The notes beneath the pieces are model-generated. The model worked only from the letters and a program-made list of their open reading frames with translations. It did not search any database and was not told where the DNA came from. From Betaproteobacteria bacterium HGW-Betaproteobacteria-20 (lineage in GTDB: Bacteria > Pseudomonadota > Gammaproteobacteria > Burkholderiales > Methylophilaceae): a DNA stretch of 7,129 nucleotides. The stretch is taken from the NCBI GenBank assembly GCA_002842195.1, contig PHCL01000068.1:1-7129 (forward strand), given 5' to 3'. The position numbers and the translations under genes are program-made. Within the stretch, counting starts at the first letter, position 1. Each line of letters starts with the position of its first letter. Shown piece by piece: positions 1-6,219 of this stretch.

Positions 1-225
1 TGGTGAAGCCGGCGCAACGCTGTGAGCTACTGTAGCGGGAGCTGCTTTTGGAGCATCTTCAACTGTAGCAGAGGAGGCTGGCGCAGTGGACGCATCAGTT
101 TTTGGCGCGGAAGGTGTGGCGCAGCATTTAGATTTACGGCAACACATGTAACGACACATGATCCAATTGAGTAGCCAGCCAGTGAGTGCGCCTAATAAAA
201 ACCACCAAAAAAAGCATGAAAACAT
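1..225 (-). CDS. Membrane-anchored Cys-rich, Ala/Pro-rich protein, N-terminal part (runs off left edge)
   Basis: This is an open frame of 75 codons from an ATG at 225-223 to the window edge with no stop, so only the N-terminus is visible. A good Shine-Dalgarno (AGGAG, 232-236) supports the start. The protein opens with one very hydrophobic, Trp/Phe-rich segment (residues 5-23, with a GALTGW core) that should be a membrane anchor or uncleaved signal. A cysteine cluster follows (C24, C28, C29, C34, C35, plus C4 before the segment) among Arg/Lys, which by the positive-inside rule suggests the C-terminal part is cytoplasmic. From about residue 36 it becomes an Ala/Pro/Thr/Ser-rich, low-complexity linker. 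Such a linker commonly leads to a folded C-terminal domain, which lies outside the window. It is separated from pyrX by two hairpins and is probably a separate transcription unit. I do not recognise the family, and no function is proposed. Confidence 0.75.
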   Translation of the reverse strand, partial: MFSCFFWWFLLGALTGWLLNWIMCRYMCCRKSKCCATPSAPKTDASTAPASSATVEDAPKAAPATVAHSVAPASP

Positions 226-231
226 AATTGA

Positions 232-236
232 CTCCT
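232..236 (-). promoter_or_regulatory. Shine-Dalgarno for the left-edge gene
   Basis: AGGAG on the minus strand, six bases upstream of the ATG at 225. It is the main support for calling the edge gene real. Confidence 0.7.
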
Positions 237-241
237 AGTGT

Positions 242-271
242 TTGTATGAATACCGGTTGTTAAAATATCAA
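242..271 (-). promoter_or_regulatory. Possible sigma70-type promoter for the left-edge gene
   Basis: On the minus strand, TTGATA (266-271) matches the -35 consensus at 5 of 6 bases. It is followed after 18 bases by ATACAA (242-247), or after 17 by CATACA, which are poor -10 boxes. The placement, between the pyrX 3' hairpins and the Shine-Dalgarno of the edge gene, is what makes it plausible. The weak -10 keeps confidence low. Confidence 0.25.
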
Positions 272-279
272 GGGGTGAG

Positions 280-299
280 ATAGCGTTATTGAACGCTAT
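280..299 (-). terminator. Hairpin downstream of pyrX (second of two)
   Basis: An 8-bp perfect inverted repeat: ATAGCGTT at 280-287 pairs with AACGCTAT at 292-299 around a 4-base loop. It lies 55 bp after the pyrX stop and 3 bp beyond a longer hairpin. No U-tract follows on the minus strand, so it is not a classical intrinsic terminator. A transcript 3'-end-stabilising structure, or an operator near the downstream promoter, is equally possible. Confidence 0.35.
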
Positions 300-302
300 T
301 TA

Positions 303-339
303 TTGTGATGCGTCAATGTGCTACATTTTTGCATCACAA
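303..339 (-). terminator. Long two-part hairpin just after pyrX
   Basis: A 9-bp perfect stem (TTGTGATGC at 303-311 with GCATCACAA at 331-339) encloses an inner 5-bp stem (AATGT 315-319 with ACATT 323-327, loop GCT). The two are separated by a 3x3 internal loop. It starts 15 bp after the pyrX stop codon, where the end of the pyr transcript is expected. No run of U follows the stem, so termination here may be factor-dependent, or the structure may protect the mRNA 3' end. The structure is seen directly; the role is inferred. Confidence 0.45.
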
Positions 340-354
340 AAATTAACAAAATGA

Positions 355-1629
355 TTAGCTTTGATACACCACTTGCCCATGTATCAGTGTTGTTTTAACC
401 TTGCCAGCCATTTCCAGGCCATTAAATGGGGTGTTTTTACCTTGGCTTTTTAATGCGCCAGGGCTAACTTTCCAATACTCAGCTGCATTGAAAATACAAA
501 TGTCTGCATCGCTGTTTATACTTAAATCTCCTGCTGGTATACCCAAAATTTGTGCTGAAGTTTGACTAACCAGTTTTATTGCACGCAATAAACTTACATT
601 TTCCTGCTGCGCCCATTTTAAGGTGAGTGCCAGTAGCAACTCTAAGCCTGTTGCGCCAATTTCAGCTTCTGCAAACGGTGCTAGTTTAGCGTCGTCATCT
701 ACCGGGGTGTGGTCGGAGCAAATGGCATCAATCGTGCCATCTTTTAAGCCGGCGCTCAATGCTTCTTTGTCTCGCTGAGTTCTTAGTGGCGGCTTCAGGT
801 GGCAATTGGAATTAAAATAGCCAATATCATGCTCGGTGAGGTGCAATTGGTTCGCGCTAACATCGCAGCTAATATTAGGGTTTTGCTTTTTGGCCTCGCG
901 TATCATGTCCACGCCTTCAGCGGTGGATAGCCGGTTAATGTGTACACGCGCACCGGTTTCTTTGGCGATGCGTAATATGCTGGCAAGCGCGAGTGTTTCA
1001 GCCGCGCTAGGGATGCCTTTTAGCCCGAGTCTGCTGGCAACTTCACCATCGTGCGCAACACCATCTTTGGCTAAAAACGGTTCTTCTGCGTGTAAAAACA
1101 GCGTAAAACCAAAGGTTGCCGCGTATTCCATGGTGCGCCACAATACTTGCGTATCGGTAATGGCGATATTCGCCTGCGAGAATCCGACACAGCCAGCCTC
1201 ACGCAATGCCCCCATTTCGGAGAGCGCATTGCCTTGCAGTTGGCGCGTGAGTGCGCCGAGTGGATAAACATGAGCAAGATTAAGCTGTTTGGCACGATGC
1301 TTCAGCATTTCCACCAACCCTGGTTCATCTAACACTGGGTCAGTATCAGGCGGGCAAGCAAGGCTAGTTACGCCACCAGTTACTGCAGCTTGAAGCTCAC
1401 TGACCAATGTTGCCTTGTATTCATCACCAGGTTCACGCAGCCTTGCAGACAAATCAACCAAACCTGGGCAGACGATTAAGTTGCTGGCATCGATGGTTTG
1501 ATTCGCCACAAAGCCTGCAGGCATTTCTCCTAAAGCGACGATTTTTCCGGCAGCAATGAACACATCGAGTTTGCTATCAATATTATTTTTTGGGTCTAAT
1601 ACACGCCCATTTTTGATGTGGATTTTCAT
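355..1629 (-). CDS. pyrX: Non-catalytic dihydroorotase-like subunit of aspartate transcarbamoylase (PyrX / PyrC')
   Basis: A 424-residue protein of the type I dihydroorotase family, full length. The frame around the active site is recognisable (CPGLVDL...LREPG, residues 54-68; HAE 180-182; VHINRLST 229-236; SDHTP 305-309), but zinc ligands are lost. The HxH pair expected at 61/63 is Ser61 and Arg63. The second His of the HxxH motif is Arg233. The final His after SDHTP is Val310. Such proteins are known in Pseudomonas as PyrC'/PyrX: they have no dihydroorotase activity but are needed to assemble the dodecameric class A aspartate transcarbamoylase with PyrB. The ATG overlaps the pyrB stop by 4 bp (ATGA, 1626-1629), implying translational coupling and a fixed subunit ratio, and a GGGA-type Shine-Dalgarno lies within the pyrB end. 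A catalytic PyrC must be encoded elsewhere in the genome. Confidence 0.93.
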   Translation of the reverse strand: MKIHIKNGRVLDPKNNIDSKLDVFIAAGKIVALGEMPAGFVANQTIDASNLIVCPGLVDLSARLREPGDEYKATLVSELQAAVTGGVTSLACPPDTDPVLDEPGLVEMLKHRAKQLNLAHVYPLGALTRQLQGNALSEMGALREAGCVGFSQANIAITDTQVLWRTMEYAATFGFTLFLHAEEPFLAKDGVAHDGEVASRLGLKGIPSAAETLALASILRIAKETGARVHINRLSTAEGVDMIREAKKQNPNISCDVSANQLHLTEHDIGYFNSNCHLKPPLRTQRDKEALSAGLKDGTIDAICSDHTPVDDDAKLAPFAEAEIGATGLELLLALTLKWAQQENVSLLRAIKLVSQTSAQILGIPAGDLSINSDADICIFNAAEYWKVSPGALKSQGKNTPFNGLEMAGKVKTTLIHGQVVYQS

Positions 1630-2609
1630 GATTGGGTCCCTGATGTTTGGCTTGTAGTCGCTTGGCCACCTGCCAGCATAGCCATCACTGCCATGCGAAT
1701 GGCAATGCCATAAGTGACTTGCGGCAGTATTACAGACTGCGCACCATCTGCTACGCCAGAGTCAATTTCTACACCGCGGTTCATTGGGCCTGGGTGCAAC
1801 ACTATTGCATCAGGTTTTGCCAAGCTTAGTTTGTCTTGTGTAAGACCGTAAGTTTTATAATATTCTTGCGCACTAGGCAGCATTGCGCCATTCATACGCT
1901 CGTTTTGCAGGCGTAACATCATGACCACATCCGCATCTTTTAGCCCGGCTTGCATGTCGTGAAAAATATGCACACCCAACTTATCGACTTGTGCGGGCAA
2001 TAGCGTTTTTGGTGCAATCACACGTATTTCAGGCACGCCCAGCGTAGTCAGCGCGTGAATCTCACTGCGCGCAACGCGCGAGTGCAGCACATCGCCGACA
2101 ATCGCCACTCTTAGATTGTGTAAGTCCGGCTTGTATTTGCGGATGGTAAATATATCCAGCAAACCTTGCGTGGGGTGAGAATGACGGCCATCACCCGCGT
2201 TAATTACGTGAATATGGTCAGGTACATGTTTGGCAATAAAATGTGCCGCACCAGATTGCGAATGGCGCACCACAAACATATCGGCATGCATGGCAATCAA
2301 GTTGTCCACCGTGTCTAAAATCGTTTCACCTTTAGATTGCGAGGAGGTGTTAACATTTAAGCTAATCACATCTGCCGAAAGCCGCTTGGCCGCGATTTCA
2401 AAGGTGGTGCGAGTACGTGTGCTATTTTCAAAAAACAGATTACACACGGTTTTACCGCGCAACAATGGCACTTTTTTAACTTCACGCTCGGCCACGCCGA
2501 CAAATGATTCGGCGGTATCCAATATTTGGTTAAGTATTTTTTTTGGCAGGCCTTCAATCGAAAGAAGGTGCCGTAAGCGGCCGTCAGCATCTAATTGAGG
2601 GTTGTTCAT
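1626..2609 (-). CDS. pyrB: Aspartate carbamoyltransferase catalytic subunit
   Basis: This enzyme joins carbamoyl phosphate and L-aspartate to give N-carbamoyl-aspartate, the committed step of pyrimidine synthesis in the cytosol. At 327 residues it is full length, and all signature motifs are present: the carbamoyl-phosphate loop [12 protein letters not shown] (60-71), the mobile SxxKGE loop (residues 90-95 region), HPTQ (145-148), the second-domain LRLQ (232-235) and LHPGPMNRG (271-279). About ten residues precede the usual core start, as in the Pseudomonas class A enzymes, whose PyrB N-terminus contributes to regulation. The start codon overlaps the pyrR stop (ATGA, 2606-2609) and the stop overlaps the pyrX start. 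Gene order and the partner PyrX argue for the PyrB6-PyrX6 dodecamer. No pyrI regulatory-chain gene is in the window. Confidence 0.97.
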   Translation of the reverse strand: MNNPQLDADGRLRHLLSIEGLPKKILNQILDTAESFVGVAEREVKKVPLLRGKTVCNLFFENSTRTRTTFEIAAKRLSADVISLNVNTSSQSKGETILDTVDNLIAMHADMFVVRHSQSGAAHFIAKHVPDHIHVINAGDGRHSHPTQGLLDIFTIRKYKPDLHNLRVAIVGDVLHSRVARSEIHALTTLGVPEIRVIAPKTLLPAQVDKLGVHIFHDMQAGLKDADVVMMLRLQNERMNGAMLPSAQEYYKTYGLTQDKLSLAKPDAIVLHPGPMNRGVEIDSGVADGAQSVILPQVTYGIAIRMAVMAMLAGGQATTSQTSGTQS

Positions 2610-3205
2610 GCTTGTGTTGTACCTGGTATAGGTTGAAGTTCTGGGCTTTGGAGTTCAAAGCTTTTGGGTTCGAGACTTTGGAGTTCGAGATTTAAAGTGC
2701 CGTCAACATTTTGTATCAGTTGTAAATTTTGTGACGCATCTAATACTATTTCTGCGGCTGCTATCTGCGGCGTAATCGGCAGTTCACGCCCGCCACGATT
2801 CACTAATGCAATCAGGCTGATACTGGCAGGGCGACCATAATCAAATAACTCATTCATGGCAGCGCGCGTAGTGCGGCCAGTGTAAAAAACGTCGTCGATT
2901 AAAATAATATGTTTATTTTCAACATCGAACGGGATTTGACTGGGACGATTTTCAGCTTTTAGGCCACGCATTTCATAGTCATCTCGATAAAATGAAACAT
3001 CAAGAATGCCGTGTTCAACCGCATGAGCGGCAATGTCTTTTTCTAGTAAAACGAGCAACCGCTGCATCAGCCAAACGCCGCCACTTTGAATGCCCACCAA
3101 TGCCGTATTGGTTTGCAGCAGCGGTTTAAGTTGTGCTGCCAAGGTTTTTAGCAGGTTCTCTGCGCTAGGAAGATTGTCCGGGAGTTTAATGTTTTCTGAA
3201 GTCAT
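2606..3205 (-). CDS. pyrR: PyrR-type bifunctional regulator / uracil phosphoribosyltransferase
   Basis: A 199-residue member of the type I phosphoribosyltransferase fold. The PRPP-binding signature is intact at 100-113 ([14 protein letters not shown]), with SGGVW (41-45), the DVSFYRDD segment (69-76) and [23 protein letters not shown] (121-143), all typical of PyrR. Family members bind uridine nucleotides and, in Gram-positives, regulate pyr mRNA by attenuation. In Gram-negatives the regulatory mode is less clear. The 40-bp AT-rich gap upstream shows no attenuator or anti-antiterminator-like structure, so uracil phosphoribosyltransferase activity or another regulatory target may apply. The core ends near residue 172. 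About 25 further residues, rich in Leu, Gln, Ser, Glu and Pro, come from a 15-bp tandem repeat (2638-2697), making the protein longer than the roughly 170-180 residues usual for the family. The stop overlaps pyrB by 4 bp. Confidence 0.92.
   Translation of the reverse strand: MTSENIKLPDNLPSAENLLKTLAAQLKPLLQTNTALVGIQSGGVWLMQRLLVLLEKDIAAHAVEHGILDVSFYRDDYEMRGLKAENRPSQIPFDVENKHIILIDDVFYTGRTTRAAMNELFDYGRPASISLIALVNRGGRELPITPQIAAAEIVLDASQNLQLIQNVDGTLNLELQSLEPKSFELQSPELQPIPGTTQA
2638..2697. repeat. 15-bp imperfect tandem repeat (4 units) in the pyrR 3' end
   Basis: Four head-to-tail 15-bp units start at 2638, 2653, 2668 and 2683, each beginning GTTC on the plus strand. Units 1 and 3 match at 12 of 15 bases and share an 11-bp exact block (CTTTGGAGTTC at 2646-2656 and 2676-2686). 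Units 2 and 4 match unit 3 at 10 of 15. Because 15 is a multiple of 3 the frame is kept, and the repeat encodes the pentapeptides [15 protein letters not shown] and QSPEL (PyrR residues 171-190). This looks like a coding minisatellite made by slippage. Confidence 0.8.
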
Positions 3206-3245
3206 TTTGCTATTTACTCGTAATTTTCATTATCATAATTCAAGT

Positions 3246-3704
3246 TTAAATGCTGTCAAAATAGCTTTGTAATATGGTCTGTGCCGCCACTTGGTCTAAC
3301 ATTGCCTTTTGCGCGCGACCTTTAATGCCGGTTTGATTCAATTTATTACTTGCTTCAACTGAGCTGTAGCGCTCATCAACCAGCATGACAGGAATATTAA
3401 AACGACCATTGAGCCGTCTGGCAAATTTTTTGCAAAGTTGTGTCACATTGGTTTCAGCACCGTCTGCGTTCAGTGGCAGGCCTACGATAAGTAATTTTGG
3501 CTGCCATTCTTTAATGAGCTTATTAATGACTTCAAAGCGCACTTGGTTGCCTTCGTTATCTATGGTGGTGAGTGGATTGGCACTTGTTAATAAGTGCTCG
3601 CCTACTGCAACCCCTATGCGTTGCTCGCCAAAATCAAAGCATAACACGGTGCTGGCAAGTACAGATTTGGCATCGTAAACATTTTCATTATCAATGAGCA
3701 GCAT
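3246..3704 (-). CDS. ruvX: RuvX/YqgF-family nuclease (pre-16S rRNA 5'-processing, putative Holliday junction resolvase)
   Basis: A 152-residue protein of the RNase H-like YqgF family, which matures the 5' end of 16S rRNA in E. coli and was earlier proposed to resolve Holliday junctions. The family blocks are present: CFDFGEQRIGVAVGE (22-36, catalytic Asp24), LLIVGLPLNADG (71-82), LVDERYSS (108-115, catalytic Glu111) and LDQVAAQTIL (136-145, catalytic Asp137). About 20 residues precede the first strand, several more than usual (around 138-140 residues in total). No strong Shine-Dalgarno lies before the ATG at 3704, and an in-frame GTG at 3647 would give a conventional N-terminus, so the start is uncertain. 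It sits between yqgE and pyrR as in Pseudomonas, with gaps of 51 and 40 bp. Confidence 0.92.
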   Translation of the reverse strand: MLLIDNENVYDAKSVLASTVLCFDFGEQRIGVAVGEHLLTSANPLTTIDNEGNQVRFEVINKLIKEWQPKLLIVGLPLNADGAETNVTQLCKKFARRLNGRFNIPVMLVDERYSSVEASNKLNQTGIKGRAQKAMLDQVAAQTILQSYFDSI

Positions 3705-3715
3705 GATTAGTTTAC

Positions 3716-3745
3716 GCGCCCTTCGACAAGCTCCGGGAACGAAAA
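3716..3745. repeat. REP-like fragment containing cttcgacaagct
   Basis: In the yqgE-ruvX gap the plus strand carries gcgcccttcgacaagct, then ccgggaacgaa. From memory, this resembles the small interspersed sequence of the form CCTTCGACAAGCTCAGG...GAACGG that is scattered through many proteobacterial genomes between genes. TTCG (3722-3725) and CGAA (3740-3743) are inverted, which gives a weak stem. Only one degenerate copy is in this window, so dispersal in this genome cannot be judged here. Confidence 0.45.
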
Positions 3746-3755
3746 GCTGTTGCCA

Positions 3756-4334
3756 TTAAGCATGCCCCGCCACATCGGACAACATTGCGGGGTCTATACC
3801 CAGCAAGGCCAGCGTTGCATTAAGTTTATCGTCATGCCTGGTTTCGTACAGGATTTTATGCAACGTCTCTACGTCTTTGGCCTGCACAGATAACCAGGAG
3901 TTTTGCTTAATTTCTTGCTCAAGTTGCCCCGGGGTCCAGCCGGCGTAGCCCAATGTCAGCAACATTTTTTCCGGGCCGGCACCAATCGCAACAGATTCTA
4001 AAATATCTTTTGAAGTGGTGAGTGCGATATTTTCGCTAATGGTGATGGTGCTATCCCATTCTCCGGCAATGGTTTCATGCAGAACGAAACCACGCTCAGG
4101 TTGCACCGGACCACCATACAGTACATGTTGTTGTGCCACTATGCTATTGAGCAATTCGACATTTATTTTTTCAAATAATGTTTCATAAGTTACGTCAGTG
4201 GGGCGGTTAATCATTACACCCATTGCACCTTCTTGATTATGCGTGCATATAAAGGTGACGGATTTCGAAAAAAAAGGATCGGTCATGGCTGGCATGGCGA
4301 TGAGAAAATGACCGGTGAGATTGATGTTTTCCAA
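3756..4334 (-). CDS. yqgE: YqgE/AlgH family protein (UPF0301)
   Basis: A 192-residue, full-length member of the YqgE/AlgH family, recognised by NLTGHFLIAMP (5-15), GAMGVMINRP (36-45), YGGPV (73-77), RGFVLHE (81-87) and GYAGWTPGQLEQEI (129-142). It has no signal peptide or membrane segment, so it is cytosolic. AlgH was linked genetically to alginate production in Pseudomonas, but the biochemical role is unsettled. The family is very often next to yqgF/ruvX, as here, which suggests a link to RNA or ribosome biology, but this is inference. Translation most likely begins at a TTG (4334-4332): GENLTG-like alignment and a well-spaced AGGA (4343-4346) support it, and no in-frame ATG or GTG lies upstream before the stop. 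It lies 19 bp after ribBX and so is probably co-transcribed. Confidence 0.93.
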   Translation of the reverse strand: MENINLTGHFLIAMPAMTDPFFSKSVTFICTHNQEGAMGVMINRPTDVTYETLFEKINVELLNSIVAQQHVLYGGPVQPERGFVLHETIAGEWDSTITISENIALTTSKDILESVAIGAGPEKMLLTLGYAGWTPGQLEQEIKQNSWLSVQAKDVETLHKILYETRHDDKLNATLALLGIDPAMLSDVAGHA

Positions 4335-4342
4335 TGCTTGTA

Positions 4343-4346
4343 TCCT
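4343..4346 (-). promoter_or_regulatory. Shine-Dalgarno deciding the TTG start of yqgE
   Basis: AGGA on the minus strand, 8 bases before the TTG at 4334. The nearby ATG at about 4349 is in another frame and would begin only a short shadow frame, so this site fixes the TTG as the start. Confidence 0.6.
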
Positions 4347-4353
4347 ACCATAT

Positions 4354-5466
4354 CTAATTGTTTATTAAAGTTAAGTATTTTTTTTCTGCTTCTAAATATC
4401 CTGTCACTTCCAGGCCAAACCCTGCCATGCTGGGCATTTTTCGCGGTGTCGCGAGCAGCTTCATTTTGCCCACGCCGCAATCTAGTAATATTTGCGAGCC
4501 TATGCCATAGGTACGCAGTTCCTGATTGATGCGGACCGGTTCATCGGCACCTTGAATGCGCTCCACAATGGCCTCGCCGGTTTCTTGCTGATGCAATAAC
4601 ACCATGACGCCCGCATCTGCACCGGCAATAACCTTCATGGCTTCCAGCGTATTCCAGCTATGCGAGCAACTTGAGCTATCAAGTAAATCAAATATTGAAA
4701 GTGGCTCATGCACGCGGACCAGCGTTTCTTGCGTTGGTGTTGGCGTCCCCTTGATTAAAGCCAGATGCGTTTCTTTAGCAATTTTATCATGGTATGCAAT
4801 CAGCTTCATTTCACCATACGGCGTTTGCACTATGCGCTCTGCGGCACGTTCAACCAGGCGCTCTGTTTGGGCTCTATACTGAATCAAATCTGCAATTGTG
4901 CCGATTTTCAGGCTGTGTTCAGCGGCAAATAACATTAAATCCGGCAGGCGTGCCATGTTGCCGTCTTCTTTCAGAATCTCGCATATCACGCTCGCAGGCT
5001 CGCAGCCTGCTAAAAGTGCCAAATCGCAACCTGCCTCTGTGTGGCCGGCACGCACCAGCACGCCGCCATCCATCGCGGCGAGCGGGAAAATATGCCCCGG
5101 GCTCACAATATCCTGCGGTTTAGCGGCCCTTAAAACTGCGGCTTGCACTGTACGTGCGCGGTCTGCCGCTGAAATTCCCGTTGTTACGCCTTCTGCTGCT
5201 TCAATTGAAACAGTGAAATTAGTACCCATACGAGCACCATTTTTTTGCACCATTTTTGTCAGGTTTAGTTGGCGGCAACGCGATTCAGTCAAGGTTAAGC
5301 AAATCAGCCCGCGACCATATTTTGCCATAAAGTTGATATGTTCAGCGGTTGCGAACTCAGCCGCCAGCACTAAATCCCCTTCGTTTTCACGATTTTCATC
5401 GTCTACCAATACGACCATGTGGCCGTGTTTAATTTCTTCGATAATTTCTTTTGCTGTGCTAATCAC
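4354..5466 (-). CDS. ribBX: 3,4-dihydroxy-2-butanone-4-phosphate synthase with degenerate GTP cyclohydrolase II-like domain (RibBX)
   Basis: A 370-residue two-domain protein. Residues 1-200 are DHBP synthase, which converts ribulose 5-phosphate to dihydroxybutanone phosphate plus formate. The acidic loop DDENRENEGD (22-31), SPGH (122-125), RAGHTEAGCDLA (139-150) and Glu163 are all present, so this half should be active. Residues 215-365 follow the GTP cyclohydrolase II fold (TPYGEM 215-220, VRVHEP 250-255, LRTYGIGSQIL 317-327, GFGLEV 349-354). The zinc-binding triad normally found as C...GS..CDCG is gone (only Cys267 remains in SSSCSHSW), and the catalytic RGIGL block is replaced by TGEAI. 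This matches the RibBX variant described in Proteobacteria, in which a separate ribA supplies the cyclohydrolase. The start is GTG (5466), with AGAG about 10 bases upstream. It follows ribE after 62 bp. Confidence 0.93.
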   Translation of the reverse strand: MISTAKEIIEEIKHGHMVVLVDDENRENEGDLVLAAEFATAEHINFMAKYGRGLICLTLTESRCRQLNLTKMVQKNGARMGTNFTVSIEAAEGVTTGISAADRARTVQAAVLRAAKPQDIVSPGHIFPLAAMDGGVLVRAGHTEAGCDLALLAGCEPASVICEILKEDGNMARLPDLMLFAAEHSLKIGTIADLIQYRAQTERLVERAAERIVQTPYGEMKLIAYHDKIAKETHLALIKGTPTPTQETLVRVHEPLSIFDLLDSSSCSHSWNTLEAMKVIAGADAGVMVLLHQQETGEAIVERIQGADEPVRINQELRTYGIGSQILLDCGVGKMKLLATPRKMPSMAGFGLEVTGYLEAEKKYLTLINN

Positions 5467-5528
5467 TGATAATGTCTCTAAATAATTGTTATTACATATT
5501 CATGCAGCCTACGTTATATCGAAGCTAC

Positions 5529-6128
5529 TTATGCGCTTTCTGCTTTCCATTCCGTCATGCGCTCCACGTAGCGTGCAATCTGGTCTACTTCTAAATTCAC
5601 GCGACTGCCAGCGACTAAGTATTTAAGTGTAGTGTTTTCCAATGTGTGTGGAATCAAATTGATGCTGAACACGTCCGCAGTAATAGTGTTTACTGTCAGG
5701 CTTACGCCATTGACGCAAATTGAGCCTTTGACCGCAATGTATTTTGAAATTGCATGCGGTGCACGAACATCAAGCCGCCAGCAGTCTCCCAGTGCTTCAA
5801 AAAATACTACTTCGCCCACGCCATCGACATGACCACTCACCAAATGTCCACCCAGTCTGTCACTCAGGCGTAATGCTTTTTCCAGGTTAACGGCTTGCGG
5901 GCCATTTAAACCTGCCGTCACTGACAAAGTTTCTCTGGATACATGTGCCTCAAAATGTGAGTCGCTCAATTTAACTACTGTTAGGCAAACGCCATTCACC
6001 GCAATGCTGTCGCCGATATTCACTTCCTGCAAACCCAAAGCTGCGCAACTGATATTGAGCTTTATATCGTCAGCTGCAGCTGATGCACTTTCAATTTGAC
6101 CGATAGTCTGAATGATGCCAGTAAACAT
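5529..6128 (-). CDS. ribE: Riboflavin synthase, alpha subunit
   Basis: This enzyme dismutates two 6,7-dimethyl-8-ribityllumazine molecules to riboflavin plus the pyrimidinedione, the last step of the pathway. From the ATG at 6128 the protein is 199 residues and starts with the near-invariant MFTGIIQ, in which Phe2 is an active-site residue. An upstream in-frame ATG at 6155 would add nine hydrophobic residues (MRYLLVAFF) that the family lacks, so I reject it. The two lumazine-binding barrels are visible as an internal duplication: SIAVNGVCLTV (41-51, Cys48) and SICVNGVSLTV (136-146), with SRETL (64-68), GGHLVSGHVDG (93-103, His100) and NLIPHTLENTTL (157-168). It is the first gene of the minus-strand cluster. 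Neither ribH nor ribD is in the window, and no FMN riboswitch is seen upstream. Confidence 0.96.
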   Translation of the reverse strand: MFTGIIQTIGQIESASAAADDIKLNISCAALGLQEVNIGDSIAVNGVCLTVVKLSDSHFEAHVSRETLSVTAGLNGPQAVNLEKALRLSDRLGGHLVSGHVDGVGEVVFFEALGDCWRLDVRAPHAISKYIAVKGSICVNGVSLTVNTITADVFSINLIPHTLENTTLKYLVAGSRVNLEVDQIARYVERMTEWKAESA

Positions 6129-6219
6129 AAAGAACGCCACTAATAAATACCGCATATTTTAACAGACTTGATGCGCAATATGTTTTTAAGCAGGCTATAA
6201 GCCTGTTAGAATTTAGCCT
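6129..6219. other. Divergent intergenic region between ribE and the Lol permease
   Basis: These 91 bp must hold the promoters of both divergent genes. On the plus strand TAGAAT (6207-6212) is a good -10, but its -35 position (TTTTAA, 6184-6189) is weak, and the ATG at 6220 would follow the -10 by only 7 bases, implying a nearly leaderless message. On the minus strand TAAAAT occurs just before the 6155 codon without a convincing -35. A 5-bp perfect inverted repeat, CAGGC TATAA GCCTG (6191-6205), is a candidate operator or small hairpin. It is not followed by a U-tract on either strand. No Shine-Dalgarno stands out for either gene. Confidence 0.4.

Noticed and set aside
836..1267. 143-codon plus-strand open frame opposite pyrX
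   Set aside because: It lies wholly inside a well-conserved gene on the other strand, resembles no family, and has no convincing ribosome site. The similar antisense frames at 2230-2598 and 4898-5485 are rejected for the same reason.
355..1629. Catalytic dihydroorotase (pyrC)
   Set aside because: The HxH ligands are replaced by Ser61 and Arg63, and two more His are lost. This fits the structural ATCase subunit.
4354..4820. Active GTP cyclohydrolase II at the C-terminus of RibBX
   Set aside because: The zinc cysteines and the RGIGL block are missing, so only the fold remains.
5481..5493. Small inverted repeat AATAA-TTG-TTATT in the ribE-ribBX gap
   Set aside because: It is purely A/T with a 5-bp stem in an AT-rich leader, so it is expected by chance and too weak to act as a terminator.
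6129..6155. Upstream ATG giving a nine-residue hydrophobic N-terminal extension of riboflavin synthase
   Set aside because: The family begins MFTGII with Phe2 in the active site, and no Shine-Dalgarno precedes 6155. The start at 6128 is preferred.
6129..6219. FMN riboswitch upstream of ribE
   Set aside because: The 91-bp gap lacks the conserved RFN sequence blocks and is too short for the full element plus an expression platform.
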